The position numbers were made by a program, and so were the translations under genes. The notes under the pieces are model-generated. The model did not search any database. It worked only from the letters and a program-made list of their open reading frames with translations, and was not told the origin of the DNA. A stretch of 64,000 nucleotides of DNA from Verrucomicrobiota bacterium (GTDB taxonomy: Bacteria > Verrucomicrobiota > Verrucomicrobiia > Opitutales > Puniceicoccaceae): NCBI GenBank assembly GCA_038744685.1, contig JBCDMB010000008.1:1-64000 (forward strand), given 5' to 3'. The first letter of the stretch is position 1. Each line of letters begins with the position of its first letter. Shown one piece after another: positions 46,030 through 55,897 of the stretch.

Positions 46030-46836
46030 CTATTCACCACCATCAAAAATATCATAATACTTTCTAGTATCGATGTTTTTGAACTCTTTATCTGAAACGT
46101 TTGTCACCTCATCCCGATAATTGATCGTAAAAGTCTTGTATGTCAGTTTCGTCGGATTTGCAACGTCATTGTGGACGATGATTATCTTACGGCCATCGCG
46201 CCTAGAAGAAATGCGGCGTTTATCGACCAAATAAGGATTACCGTCGTAGATCGCGGCGATGGATACCGGCACCAAAAAACGGGATTTACCGTTATCTTCG
46301 AGCTGAAAATCGTAAAGGCTCATACCTTCGAGTTTGTGCCTTTCTTCGTCCACAACCGCTAGGATCGTCTGATTACTCAGGTTGATGATTCGAAAAGAAT
46401 TGCCAGCGAAGCCAGCCCGATTGAAATCGAGGGTTCTGGACACAAGTCGGCCGCTACTAGACTTTCCAACAATAAGGATTTTATCGCCGGGCTTGCCCAA
46501 AGCCGCTTTAACGAGAGGTCTCTTCGCCACTTCCCCTCCGGAAGAAGAGTCTTCTTGAAAAAAGATGATCTCAGGGGGGCCGACATACTTGAAAACGCGG
46601 CTAAGGCCGTTTCGAACAGCCGAAATCTTGTAGGTCTCCTCTTCGGTCTGAAACGAAAGGGATATCCCCGGAATCACCAATCCGTCGTCTGTATATTCAA
46701 CCTGATCGTTTAGATATAATACTTGGAAGAAGTAGGTTCCAAATTTTCCTTCGTCCAAGCTCTGCGAGAAGACCGAATTAAAAAGAGAAAGGCTTAGAAA
46801 TCCGAAGACCTGCAAAAAGAGCGACTGATGCTTCAT
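46030..46836 (-). CDS. Secreted protein of unknown function coupled to the Verru_Chthon-like gene
   Basis: A 268-aa protein. ATG at 46836 overlaps the stop of the upstream gene as ATGA, so translation is coupled; the open frame to 46860 is not needed. Residues 1-24 are a signal peptide (FLQVFGFLSLSLFNSVFS). The body is beta-rich (FGTYFFQVLYLNDQVEYTDDGLVIPG, KPGDKILIVGKSSSGR). It matches no family I can name. Its tight link to the long pilin-like protein suggests a role in the same surface or pseudopilus structure. Confidence 0.7.
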   Translation of the reverse strand: MKHQSLFLQVFGFLSLSLFNSVFSQSLDEGKFGTYFFQVLYLNDQVEYTDDGLVIPGISLSFQTEEETYKISAVRNGLSRVFKYVGPPEIIFFQEDSSSGGEVAKRPLVKAALGKPGDKILIVGKSSSGRLVSRTLDFNRAGFAGNSFRIINLSNQTILAVVDEERHKLEGMSLYDFQLEDNGKSRFLVPVSIAAIYDGNPYLVDKRRISSRRDGRKIIIVHNDVANPTKLTYKTFTINYRDEVTNVSDKEFKNIDTRKYYDIFDGGE

Positions 46837-49800
46837 ATGCTCTCGTCTTCGGAAATCCAACGTGTTGAAACCACCTGGAACTCCCGCCCGAAAGCCTGAT
46901 TCAAGTTAGATAAACCAAGGATATTATCGTAGGCTTGGTCAGTGGAATCGACAAATTCGGGCATGCGTTGAACCACCACCTCATACCGAGCCTCAGCCTC
47001 AGCTGCACCTGTCGTTGGGTCCAAAGTATCACCGTAGGCGTGAATCGTGAAGGTATCACTTCTGGGCCTGAGAACCGCTCCAATCTTCGAAAGGATATCG
47101 GCTTGGAGAATCGATCCGGGAACTCCCTCGGCAAGGGGTCTGTTTTTCACCACCTCTACTGAATCGGCCAAAAAAGGAGCTGTATTCGAGGGAAGGTTAG
47201 AGGTGATGTTTCCCGCCTCCCACAAACCATTGCCGGTAACTGCGTTCCAATCCTCGTTAAGCGCCGGAGCACCATTGATCTCCGACTGGTCGATAGCGAA
47301 TTGCAAGGCACCTGTGTAGGCAAACCGTCTGGTTTCTGGATTCTGCAAGTCTTGACTCCGAATCGAGCGGTTGACGAATTCGGACAGAGAGAGGAAAGGA
47401 CGACCCATTGCCTGACCTCTGGTTCGAATCTCCCGGACAATCGAAGCAGCCAAATCCGATATCTGATCATCCGTCAAACTGCGGAATCCCGCGACGAGGG
47501 AATCCCTTTCCGAACTCTCGTAACCCGGAACAGTCCTGTTGGAACCAACAATCGGAGTAGAAATACGCGAGAATGCGTGCTTCTGCGAAGAGCTCCGCAC
47601 GTTGGCGGACCCGAGGGGATCGATATCCCTCATGGCTCCAAGGAGTGATTCCCAGGCAGCAGTGGAAGTCGAATTGATGTTGAAACCGCCCTCAAGCATT
47701 AGCTGAGCGGCCGAACGGTCTTCCCTAAACAAATCGTTTGGAGCTGCTCCCTGCGAGACAAGGACCATCCGTGAGTTGGGCAAAGGAAAGGTAGCCGTAG
47801 TCGGAAGGGTATCAGGAGTTTCTGGAAGAATGGTCGAAAAAAAGAAATCGTCCCAGAGGACATCGTTGAGTTGGTAGGAATAATCATAAAAGGTGCCCTG
47901 CATACCTGCTACCTTAGGTTTTGAACCTACCTTGATCAGGAGATCACCATCATCAACTTCCATCCCGAGACTATCCAAAGGCAAGTGAATGTTCGCAAAG
48001 GAATTCCCGATTGAGTACGCCGGGGTCGCCATCATCGTCTCGTGGCCCTTTTGCCATCCACCCGTCCCGGTGTCCCAGGCAAGATAGTAGGTATTTTGTA
48101 AATTCGCGTGCATGAGCTGACCGATTCCCAAAGGTGCCCTCGAAGGGGCCTCGAAAAGAACCATCCGATCACTCCCTTCGTCTGCCCTATTACTGAGGCC
48201 TACGTAAGACTTCAAGGAATCGGTTCCATCAATGAAGTTCTCGTAGCGCTGGACTTCCTCTCTTCCGATTCCGGCCCCTCTCAAAAACTCATAGTCGAAC
48301 GTCGGATTAGTGTCCTTGTGGTGAATCGTGTTCCGAAAAAACGTCGCGCGTGGGTTGAGTTGTGTTAGCAAGTGAGGGCGGGTTCCTGAAGAAGTCCTCG
48401 ACTTCGCGAAGGCGAGAGCTGTCGCATCACCAGTAAAAGACCCATCATGGGCGTCGCTTGGATCATATGTAAGTGTCTGCAGTTCCTGAATGTCAAAAGG
48501 AGAGTCATCGCTAGCACCAGCTCCAACACTGGACCCTTTAGCACCGTAAGAAACCGTAACACCCAATTGGGTGTCTGCAATTGCTCTTGACCTGATATCG
48601 TTGATATCGCCGTAGGAACCACCCATAAAATAAATCATACGGTTTTCGATGTCTCGACTCAAAGTCGTTTCGAGAAAAGTATATTGGGCGGGAAAAGCCG
48701 GAGGATTTGACGAACTGGACGGTAGAATGGTGACTGCTCTCATCTTGGAGAAATCGCGTCCAGTGGGCCCTTTGAACATAGGGATAGGATCAGGGAAATC
48801 TGTTTTGGAAATTGTTATTTCGTCTGAGAAAAAGCCACGAACCAGCTGACCGCTCGCTCCAGGTTTCAAAACATTATTTGCCCGATTATCTGTGTCGTAA
48901 AATGAATTGTTGGGAGGCGAAAAATTAATCGCCTCTCCAGCCCTAATGGTCGTTGCTTCGATGACAAAACCGACAAACTTCCGGGTTGCATCTGCCCTAC
49001 CTATAGTCTGTCGGTTGATCTCAAACTTACCTAATTCAGTCGTGTCATCATCTTCATGGTACATGAAGATTGTCTGAAGGTGCGTCCAGAGACCCATATC
49101 CGGCAAAACCATATCTCGATCATAGGGGTTCCAAAGAGTGACCATCGGAAAGACACCCAAAGAAAAAGCATAGTCTCTAGCGTCGTCTACATCGGTGCCA
49201 ATACGACGCGCCATCAGTTGCACTATAAAATTGGAACGGGTAATCACCGGTTGAATTCCAACCTGGTCCCGTTTTGATTGACGCATGTTTATCGGAGCAT
49301 TCAAAGACAGGTCTGCGTTCCTTAGACTTTCGCGGTAATGATCTGCCAATTGCGCCCAGGTCGGTCCTCCCGGATCACCGGGAAGCACATCATCTGCAAC
49401 TGTCTCACCCGAGACACTCGGAAACATCAGACGACCAGATAGGTCGCTCGGGAGCTGAATGAGGGCGGTTGAAAGGTCTCGCTGGAGGCCACCATCCTTC
49501 GTATTGGACAGAACCGATGAAGAACCAGTGGTGAAGTCATGAAAAAACTCTCTGCGTATATCATCACCGTTTCCACTTGGAGACAGAAACGGAATTTGAG
49601 AAGGCTTCACTACTCGACTCACAGGAGCCGAAGAGCCCTTCCACAAGGACTCCCCAGATGCCGGCTCAAAAGGACGGCTCGTGCGTGCACTGTCCAAGAC
49701 TACCGAAGGATCTGCCTGCTGAGCGATTGCTGTTCTAAAGTAGTCCGAGTCTGCAAATGCACTAGACGCATGAGTATCATCCAAGTCGATCCGCGCTTTT

Positions 49801-50399
49801 ACTCCATCGTCAGACACCCAAAACGCAAACCTACCTTCGTCTGCTCCGACCGTTTCCGTGAGAACCGAAACCGCGTTTTCGGTCGGATTGACCAAGCCCT
49901 CCGCACTGAACAGGTTCACTGATTTACCTGCTGGTAAAGCAGAACTTGGCTCGTAGTTTCCGCCAGTATTCAGGTAAGCATCTACTTCACCACTTACAAA
50001 CCAGTGAGGCTTGTTGTCATCCAGTCCTAGTTCGCGGTCGGCACTATCGTTCAGGGGTTGACCACCAGAATTCAGTTTACTGGACCAGACACCAGTCCAA
50101 CGAGCAGTTCCTTTGGGTAACTGGCTCCCACCATCCTCATCTACCAATATGGATGAAGTGGCCGTGACCCGTTGATCGGCACCGGCAAACTTCTGCAAAT
50201 CACCCAGTGCGGCGGAAGCCCCCAGCTCTGCATTCAAGCGCGCTTTCAGCAAAGTCAGATCTTGGCTGACACTCCTTTGTTCCACACCAAATTGAGCCGC
50301 AACGCTGACCAATAACAGAAGAACCAGAGCCATCAAGGATAGTGAGATCACAAGGGCGAATCCCGATTTGGAGGAAGTGGGGGTTGTGGGTAACTTCAT
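46833..50399 (-). CDS. Verru_Chthon cassette protein A-like, long pilin-related protein
   Basis: A 1188-aa protein. From ATG at 50399 the N-terminus (KLPTTPTSSKSGFALVISLSLMALVLLLLVSVAAQFGVEQRS) is a short basic leader plus hydrophobic helix, as in prepilin-like PilX proteins. The long extracytoplasmic body contains ARLNAELGASAALGDLQ and AYTGALQFAIDQSE near the end. Length and layout match the Verru_Chthon cassette protein A family (TIGR02600), known from Verrucomicrobiota. The other cassette genes (B, C, D) are absent here; instead a 268-aa gene overlaps the stop. The function of the family is unknown; a type IV pilus-like secretion or display role is inferred. Confidence 0.82.
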   Translation of the reverse strand: MKLPTTPTSSKSGFALVISLSLMALVLLLLVSVAAQFGVEQRSVSQDLTLLKARLNAELGASAALGDLQKFAGADQRVTATSSILVDEDGGSQLPKGTARWTGVWSSKLNSGGQPLNDSADRELGLDDNKPHWFVSGEVDAYLNTGGNYEPSSALPAGKSVNLFSAEGLVNPTENAVSVLTETVGADEGRFAFWVSDDGVKARIDLDDTHASSAFADSDYFRTAIAQQADPSVVLDSARTSRPFEPASGESLWKGSSAPVSRVVKPSQIPFLSPSGNGDDIRREFFHDFTTGSSSVLSNTKDGGLQRDLSTALIQLPSDLSGRLMFPSVSGETVADDVLPGDPGGPTWAQLADHYRESLRNADLSLNAPINMRQSKRDQVGIQPVITRSNFIVQLMARRIGTDVDDARDYAFSLGVFPMVTLWNPYDRDMVLPDMGLWTHLQTIFMYHEDDDTTELGKFEINRQTIGRADATRKFVGFVIEATTIRAGEAINFSPPNNSFYDTDNRANNVLKPGASGQLVRGFFSDEITISKTDFPDPIPMFKGPTGRDFSKMRAVTILPSSSSNPPAFPAQYTFLETTLSRDIENRMIYFMGGSYGDINDIRSRAIADTQLGVTVSYGAKGSSVGAGASDDSPFDIQELQTLTYDPSDAHDGSFTGDATALAFAKSRTSSGTRPHLLTQLNPRATFFRNTIHHKDTNPTFDYEFLRGAGIGREEVQRYENFIDGTDSLKSYVGLSNRADEGSDRMVLFEAPSRAPLGIGQLMHANLQNTYYLAWDTGTGGWQKGHETMMATPAYSIGNSFANIHLPLDSLGMEVDDGDLLIKVGSKPKVAGMQGTFYDYSYQLNDVLWDDFFFSTILPETPDTLPTTATFPLPNSRMVLVSQGAAPNDLFREDRSAAQLMLEGGFNINSTSTAAWESLLGAMRDIDPLGSANVRSSSQKHAFSRISTPIVGSNRTVPGYESSERDSLVAGFRSLTDDQISDLAASIVREIRTRGQAMGRPFLSLSEFVNRSIRSQDLQNPETRRFAYTGALQFAIDQSEINGAPALNEDWNAVTGNGLWEAGNITSNLPSNTAPFLADSVEVVKNRPLAEGVPGSILQADILSKIGAVLRPRSDTFTIHAYGDTLDPTTGAAEAEARYEVVVQRMPEFVDSTDQAYDNILGLSNLNQAFGREFQVVSTRWISEDESI

Positions 50400-50615
50400 A
50401 ACCGAAAGAGGTAATCGGTCTAGTCTCGAGGATAAGAGACTACCATTCAAATTTCAAAGATGACGATTACAGAACTGATCCATAGTATACTGCGGTAGAC
50501 ACACTCAATCACCTCTACATCTGAATAGGGAATCTTGATCGAAGGGAACGTATACGTCAAATTTTAGTATAGAAATCCTAGCGTGAGAAGGATCTGATTT
50601 TCGTTAATTCCCGGC

Positions 50616-52133
50616 CTAGTCAACGGTCGGGATCTGCTCCGAACGGATTTCAACGTATTTTGCAAACATTGCTTCGACCCTCTCGCGGTGTTCAGGGTTT
50701 TCAATCAAGTTTTCGCTCGAGTCTTCCGAAAGACTCACACCCAAGTTGAAAAGACCACTAGGTTCATGGTCATCTGGATTGAAGGCGTAACGCTGGGGCT
50801 TCGGACGGTTCATCGCATCTCCGTCAATCGTAAGTTTCCAGTCCCCTTGCCGAATCGCGAAATCCCGAATGCCTCCAGATTGGTGGATGAAATGTCGCTG
50901 CTCATCGACATCCTCTCCCCTGAAGATCGGGAGCAAACTGGCGGAATCTTTGATCACATTTCGATCAACCGGAAGCCCGATAAGATCCGAAAGGGTTGCT
51001 ACTACATCAAGGGAAACAATGGGTGTGTCGCAAACGCTTCCCGCCGGGATGTGGTCCTTCCAGACCGCGATGAACGGCACCCGGTGTCCTCCTTCCAAAA
51101 TCCCCCCTTTGTATCCGTCCAGACCGCCGTTGGAGCGATGCCCCGAAGCATACAGCTGCATGTCCCAACGCGGCGGCAATCCTCCGTTGTCAGAAGTGAG
51201 AATGATCAGGGTATCGTCCATCACGCCGAGCGACTCTAGGGCAGAAAGAAGCTCTCCTATCTGTAGGTCAAATTCGTAGATGAAATCTCCTAATATACCC
51301 GGTGTCTTTCCTACGATCTCCTGACCATCGATAGAAGGTGCGGCAACGTGAGGGACATGAACCGCCTGGCTGCAATAATACAAAAAGAAGGGCTGGTCTG
51401 GATGGTTTTTCACATGATTCTCCATGAAAACTACCGCCTTCCCTGCCAAACGCGGCCCAACAAGCCTAGGATCCCAATTAGAGTCTCCCATTCCATCGCG
51501 ACTCGCAGCCTTCGGGGCCAGATCGAGATCATAACCAGTTTGCTCAACTGGAATATGAGTTAAAATGGAGTCTTTCGCCAGGGGGTAAAACTGGCGGTTC
51601 TCATAGAAAGCATAGGGCGGATCTTGTATGCCAGCCGGCAGCTCAAGAGCGTAGTCGAAACCGTAGCTTAACGCTCCAGCTGGAAAGCTGGAAAAGTCCT
51701 CCGCCGTAACGGGTCGCTTTTCCCAATTTCCGCCCAGTCCCCACTTGCCGAAAAACGCAGTCTGGTAACCTCCCTCTTTCGCGATCCTCGCGATGGTTGT
51801 GAAATCAGGATCGATGAGCGGATTGGCAAAAACCCCCCATACTCCGTCCGGCTTCGCGTTACGGATGGGATAATTCCCAGTAAGCATTGCAAAGCGGGTG
51901 GGCGCACAGAGTGCGCTCGGAGAGTGGGCATCGCTGAAACGCATGCCCATCTCAATAAGGCGATCAATGTTCGGAGTCGGGACCGGAGAAGAATCCTCTC
52001 CCGTGCGTTCACGGTGGTAGAAGGAGATGTCCCCCATGCCAAGATCATCTGCCATAATGAGGACGACATTCGGAGGGTTGGCTTGGGTAATTCCGGTCGC
52101 GAGAAGGGTTGCAAGCAGGATAACACTTTTCAT
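50616..52133 (-). CDS. Secreted sulfatase, family S1, with CAPTR motif
   Basis: A 505-aa sulfatase from ATG at 52133 (signal MKSVILLATLLATGITQA); the open frame further upstream is not used. PPNVVLIMADDLGMGDISFY gives the metal ligands. The maturation motif reads CAPTR at 76-80: the usual serine at the fourth place is threonine, which the CxPxR rule still allows. FFGKWGLGG, ILTSDNGGLPPRW and GHRVPFIAVWKDHIPAGSV follow. It is close in style to aryl- or galactose-type sulfatases. Co-directional with the GH2 gene 184 bases upstream of its start. Confidence 0.92.
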   Translation of the reverse strand: MKSVILLATLLATGITQANPPNVVLIMADDLGMGDISFYHRERTGEDSSPVPTPNIDRLIEMGMRFSDAHSPSALCAPTRFAMLTGNYPIRNAKPDGVWGVFANPLIDPDFTTIARIAKEGGYQTAFFGKWGLGGNWEKRPVTAEDFSSFPAGALSYGFDYALELPAGIQDPPYAFYENRQFYPLAKDSILTHIPVEQTGYDLDLAPKAASRDGMGDSNWDPRLVGPRLAGKAVVFMENHVKNHPDQPFFLYYCSQAVHVPHVAAPSIDGQEIVGKTPGILGDFIYEFDLQIGELLSALESLGVMDDTLIILTSDNGGLPPRWDMQLYASGHRSNGGLDGYKGGILEGGHRVPFIAVWKDHIPAGSVCDTPIVSLDVVATLSDLIGLPVDRNVIKDSASLLPIFRGEDVDEQRHFIHQSGGIRDFAIRQGDWKLTIDGDAMNRPKPQRYAFNPDDHEPSGLFNLGVSLSEDSSENLIENPEHRERVEAMFAKYVEIRSEQIPTVD

Positions 52134-52317
52134 GATTTCTAAGGATTGGCGGTGGAAAAAAGGAGGGTTGGCAGTCGATGACCTTTGTGCTGTCCAAACC
52201 GAAGTCGCGGTCGAAGTCGGTAATCCATAGTCATAGGTCAAATCATCCAGCAGAAGAGTTTTTCGACTCCGATAGCGATTTTGATTTGGATTTAACCAAG
52301 CACCGTTAAAACCGACA

Positions 52318-54969
52318 TCACTCCGATGAAGTGCCTAGCTGACCTCGTAGTTCTTGGATTTCCTGATCCCGGCCAACCACGTCAAGGCGAAGCTTGCGCA
52401 CGATCTCCTGCAGGTCGCGGACTTCGGTGGGCAAATCGTCGCTACCCGCAGTCGATAGGACGACGACAGCTTCATTCGTCTCAGGCTCACGTGACTCTGC
52501 GGAGTAAGACTCATCGTAAGCCAGGGGCATGGAGGGCTCTATCGATTCCAATACAATCGAGTCGGACTTCAGACCATTCACATGCGCAGCCACCCGAATC
52601 TTCCCCGGTTCGAGGGTCGAGCGAACGAGTGCGGTCGCCGTGCCAAAAGCAGTTTTCATAGGATTTGCAAAGGTGGAGGCGTCACCAATCAATTCTCCCT
52701 GTCCCTCAACTTCGAAGTAAACGAACTCGGAAGCTAGTACCTTCTTCGTTCCGTTCTGATCGACGATATGAGCGCGAACTGGAAGGAAGTCTGACCCATC
52801 TGCGACCAATTGCATTCCTTCATCATCTACTTCCAAAGTGATTCCAGTTGTCCTTTGAGGATACCGCTTTTCGGTGGTAATCACGACTTCACCATCCACG
52901 AGACCTTCGGCAACCAGGATCGCGTCGTCGTAGTCTTTTCCGAACCTTTGTTTGGCTTCGATGAAATCAAAAACACCCGTAAAAGTGAACGGCGGGTTTG
53001 GGAGGCCCCCATAACCATCGTCAGGCTTCTGGGCAGTAAACTCCTTATCCATCCAACGGAGCGTGACCTCATCGCAATTGGAGAAAACGACAACATCCTC
53101 GCCGGAGATCTGGGTTAACTCGTTCGTAATGAAAAGAACAGGTTTTTTGCCAATCCCTGGAATTTCGTAATCCGGATCGTATTGGCTTTGGTAGAGGTAG
53201 TAATTGTAGCGTGGAATGCGGAAGCCGTTGAGCAAGCCACCGTGGAAGGGGTCGGGATGGTAACCGCGGTCATGGTCGATCCCGCACCACATCGCGCCGC
53301 CAATACTATGTGGGGGACGCGCCCAGATGTTACCCGTCGTCCGGCCTTGGATCAATGCCTGGCGGATCATTGCATTCTCCCCCCACTCCATCTTGATCCG
53401 CTGGCGTGCGTTTTGAGAACGCCAGTTGTCGACTTCGCTCCCATCTCCGAACTCCCGATTGAAAGCGTTGATGTCTGGATCGTTTCCCCGGTAATACATA
53501 TCGAAACCGCCTCGCTTCGCCTCATGAGGATCGCCAATCGTGAAAAATCCAGGGAACGGGTATTCCGTTTTGGCGATTCCATTCATTTCGATGAGAGTCT
53601 CAGTTGGTTGGCTCGGATACTCGTTGATGACCGTCTCCCACATCACGATGGAAGCTACATTTCGATCCCGACGCACCAACTGCCGGGTGTCGTCTAAAAG
53701 ACGTTCCTTGAAAATCGGTTCGTCGAAATTGTAAAAGTGCCACCCGGGATTCGCCGTTGTGGTGATGACCCCGAACTCGTCGCAGGCATCATAGAAAGCA
53801 GGATCCTTCGGGTAGTGCGCAGCTCGGATCGCACGGCTTCCACCCTCGCGTAAGAGTTTCACATCCCGCCATTGTCCAGAGTTTGGCAGAGCATTGCCCA
53901 CGTAATTATAGTCCTGGTGGCGGTTGACGCCTATGAACTTGGTATCGACCGGTTCTTTGTTGATAAAGAAACCTTCTGATCCACGCATCTCGTACAAACG
54001 GATTCCCACCCGAGTGCGCAAGCTGTCGACGACCTGACCACGGTAGAGAATATCCGTGCGGATGAAATGGAGGTAAGGGTCATCGGGATGCCACAAACGG
54101 ACATCCCTCGCTTCGAACTCGCGGGCCAACTGACGGGTCTCGCCCGATTGCAAGGTCACCTCATCCTCCATTACCTGCAACTCCTCGTGCTCGGCATTCT
54201 CTAAAGTCGTCCGAACGGTCAACGGCAAAACCTCGTCCGTTGTATTGGCTACCTCGGTACGCACTTCCATGTCGGCGTCATTTCCATTCACGTCCAGCGT
54301 TGCGACAAAAATCCCTCCGCCGGCCACAGTATCGCTGAGCTCGGTCAAGGTGACATGGACCGGCCCAGTTCGGATCAGGTAAACGTCCCGGTAAATGCCA
54401 CCCAGATAAGCAAAGTCCAAACGAGACTGAGGCTGTCCCGGTGGATAGAGACGGCTGTCTTCGTTGTTCGCCATGACAGCGACAACATTGGTCTCTCCCA
54501 CAGGTTTCAAAACGTCGGTCACATCCGCTGCAAAGGGGAGGTAGCCCCCAAAATGCTCGACTACCTCCTGCCCGTTGACCCACACCCGTGCCTCCCCCAT
54601 CACAGCTTCGAAGTAGAGAAAGACTCTCCCTCCTGTCAGAACTGGCTCGGTCGTGAATTCCTTTCGGTACCAAGCTATCCCTTGGTAATTGCGCCCACCG
54701 CTTCCATTGGCTGGCAGGGTTTCCAGTCCATGCGGAAGACGGGCCGCTTCCCAATCGCTGTCGTCAAAGTCAACCTCTTCGGCTCCTTCTACGTCTCCAA
54801 GATGAAAGCGCCAGCCCGGATTAAAGTTCTCCACCATCCGCGAACTTCCTTCGACTGCATAAAAACCAGCACTCGAGAAACGTTGCTCGCTTCCGAACGA
54901 CAGTAGGGGCATAAGGGCGCATAGGAAGAGCAAACTAAGACGGATAAGAAAGGGGGGGAAACGGCTCAT
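52318..54969 (-). CDS. Glycoside hydrolase family 2 (beta-galactosidase-like) with C-terminal coiled coil
   Basis: An 883-aa secreted GH2. ATG at 54969 starts the signal RFPPFLIRLSLLFLCALMPLLSFG. A sugar-binding jelly roll (about 45-200), an immunoglobulin-like domain (about 205-325) and the TIM barrel (about 330-610) follow. The acid/base glutamate is E450 in TVINEYP, and the probable nucleophile is E528 in KMEWGEN. The KFIGVNRHQDYNYVG block is typical. The last 40 residues (VRDLQEIVRKLRLDVVGRDQEI and on) are a coiled coil, unusual for GH2 and perhaps for oligomerisation or anchoring. It may act on galactose, glucuronate or galactosamine ends; the locus favours an algal galactan. Confidence 0.9.
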   Translation of the reverse strand: MSRFPPFLIRLSLLFLCALMPLLSFGSEQRFSSAGFYAVEGSSRMVENFNPGWRFHLGDVEGAEEVDFDDSDWEAARLPHGLETLPANGSGGRNYQGIAWYRKEFTTEPVLTGGRVFLYFEAVMGEARVWVNGQEVVEHFGGYLPFAADVTDVLKPVGETNVVAVMANNEDSRLYPPGQPQSRLDFAYLGGIYRDVYLIRTGPVHVTLTELSDTVAGGGIFVATLDVNGNDADMEVRTEVANTTDEVLPLTVRTTLENAEHEELQVMEDEVTLQSGETRQLAREFEARDVRLWHPDDPYLHFIRTDILYRGQVVDSLRTRVGIRLYEMRGSEGFFINKEPVDTKFIGVNRHQDYNYVGNALPNSGQWRDVKLLREGGSRAIRAAHYPKDPAFYDACDEFGVITTTANPGWHFYNFDEPIFKERLLDDTRQLVRRDRNVASIVMWETVINEYPSQPTETLIEMNGIAKTEYPFPGFFTIGDPHEAKRGGFDMYYRGNDPDINAFNREFGDGSEVDNWRSQNARQRIKMEWGENAMIRQALIQGRTTGNIWARPPHSIGGAMWCGIDHDRGYHPDPFHGGLLNGFRIPRYNYYLYQSQYDPDYEIPGIGKKPVLFITNELTQISGEDVVVFSNCDEVTLRWMDKEFTAQKPDDGYGGLPNPPFTFTGVFDFIEAKQRFGKDYDDAILVAEGLVDGEVVITTEKRYPQRTTGITLEVDDEGMQLVADGSDFLPVRAHIVDQNGTKKVLASEFVYFEVEGQGELIGDASTFANPMKTAFGTATALVRSTLEPGKIRVAAHVNGLKSDSIVLESIEPSMPLAYDESYSAESREPETNEAVVVLSTAGSDDLPTEVRDLQEIVRKLRLDVVGRDQEIQELRGQLGTSSE

Positions 54970-55154
54970 TATTCGGGTCCTGAAAAAATACTCCCCCCCG
55001 AAATTCGGCAAGATTACCGGTAATGCATGGCGGCAAACCAAGGGTCGCTTGTGCAGGGCCTCTAACCTACCAATTCCTCCTGACTCGGACTACTATACAG
55101 ATGACTAGCCGAAAGCGAAGGGGACTTTGGTCGATGTCCTGACTGCTCCGGGAA

Positions 55155-55251
55155 GATGGCGAACATCGAACGTCCAACTTTGAATATCGAAATAGCGACG
55201 GACCTCTTTCGACGTTGGACGTTCAGTGTTCAACGTTCGATGTTCGCCATC
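55155..55251. repeat. Perfect 19-bp hairpin repeat
   Basis: GATGGCGAACATCGAACGT (55155-55173) and its exact reverse complement (55233-55251) are 59 bases apart; partial matching continues inward (TCCAAC / GTTGGACGTTCAGTGTTC). It lies between the GH2 gene and the response regulator. The words GAACATCGAACGT are typical of hairpin repeats dispersed in Verrucomicrobiota genomes. No gene is supported in 55000-55260. Confidence 0.65.
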
Positions 55252-55261
55252 TCTCCTTGGA

Positions 55262-55897
55262 TCAAATGATCCCAGAACGCAGGGCCTTTGCCACTGCTCC
55301 AGTCTGGGACTGAACATTAAGCTTTTGATAGATGTTACCGAGGTGAAAAGCAGCTGTCGCTCGACTTATGTCCAGCCGAGCCGCAATCTCCTTGACCGCC
55401 AACCCCTGAGACAACCACTCAAGAACTTCAATTTCCCGTTGGGAGAGCTCGAAGTCGTTGGAAGCTGGTTTGCGAAACTCCTCTAGAACCAAACGGGCAA
55501 TCCCCGGACTGAGAGCAGCACCACCCATAAAAACCTGTCGCAATGCGTTTACAATCTCGACCGTAGATGAAGTCTTCAACAGATACCCCGTTGCCCCTGC
55601 ATCCAACGCTTCAAGAACTTTACCCTTTTCCTCGACAACCGTCAAAACGATCACCGTTGCATCAGGCACGATTGACAATAAGCGGCGAATACCTTCTATC
55701 CCGCTCATCTCAGGCAACCCGAGATCCATCAGTATGATATCTGGTCTCGGCCCCTCCTTCGCAGCTTCGAGGAATTCCACGCAAGAGGGAAATACCCGAT
55801 CACAGGTAACATTCTCCTGACGACTGAGCGAACGCTGGAGATTGCGCCTGTAGCCCGCATCGTCTTCCACGATCCATACGTTAATCGGTATCATCAC
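55262..55897 (-). CDS. NarL/LuxR-type response regulator
   Basis: A 211-aa regulator. The receiver has E11-D12-D13, phospho-acceptor D58 in IILMDLGLPEMSG and K108 in YLLKTS. The LuxR helix-turn-helix (about 145-205) reads LSQREIEVLEWLSQGLAVKEIAARLDISRATAAFHLGNIYQKL. The start overlaps the kinase stop by 4 bases (ATGA), so the two are coupled. It probably controls the surrounding sulfatase, GH2, and propeller genes; no site is identified. Confidence 0.95.
   Translation of the reverse strand: MMIPINVWIVEDDAGYRRNLQRSLSRQENVTCDRVFPSCVEFLEAAKEGPRPDIILMDLGLPEMSGIEGIRRLLSIVPDATVIVLTVVEEKGKVLEALDAGATGYLLKTSSTVEIVNALRQVFMGGAALSPGIARLVLEEFRKPASNDFELSQREIEVLEWLSQGLAVKEIAARLDISRATAAFHLGNIYQKLNVQSQTGAVAKALRSGII

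Noticed and set aside
45801-46095. Plus-strand frame continuing after DUF4861
   Set aside because: It is a shadow of the end of the DUF4861 gene plus intergenic sequence, overlapping the convergent 268-aa gene.
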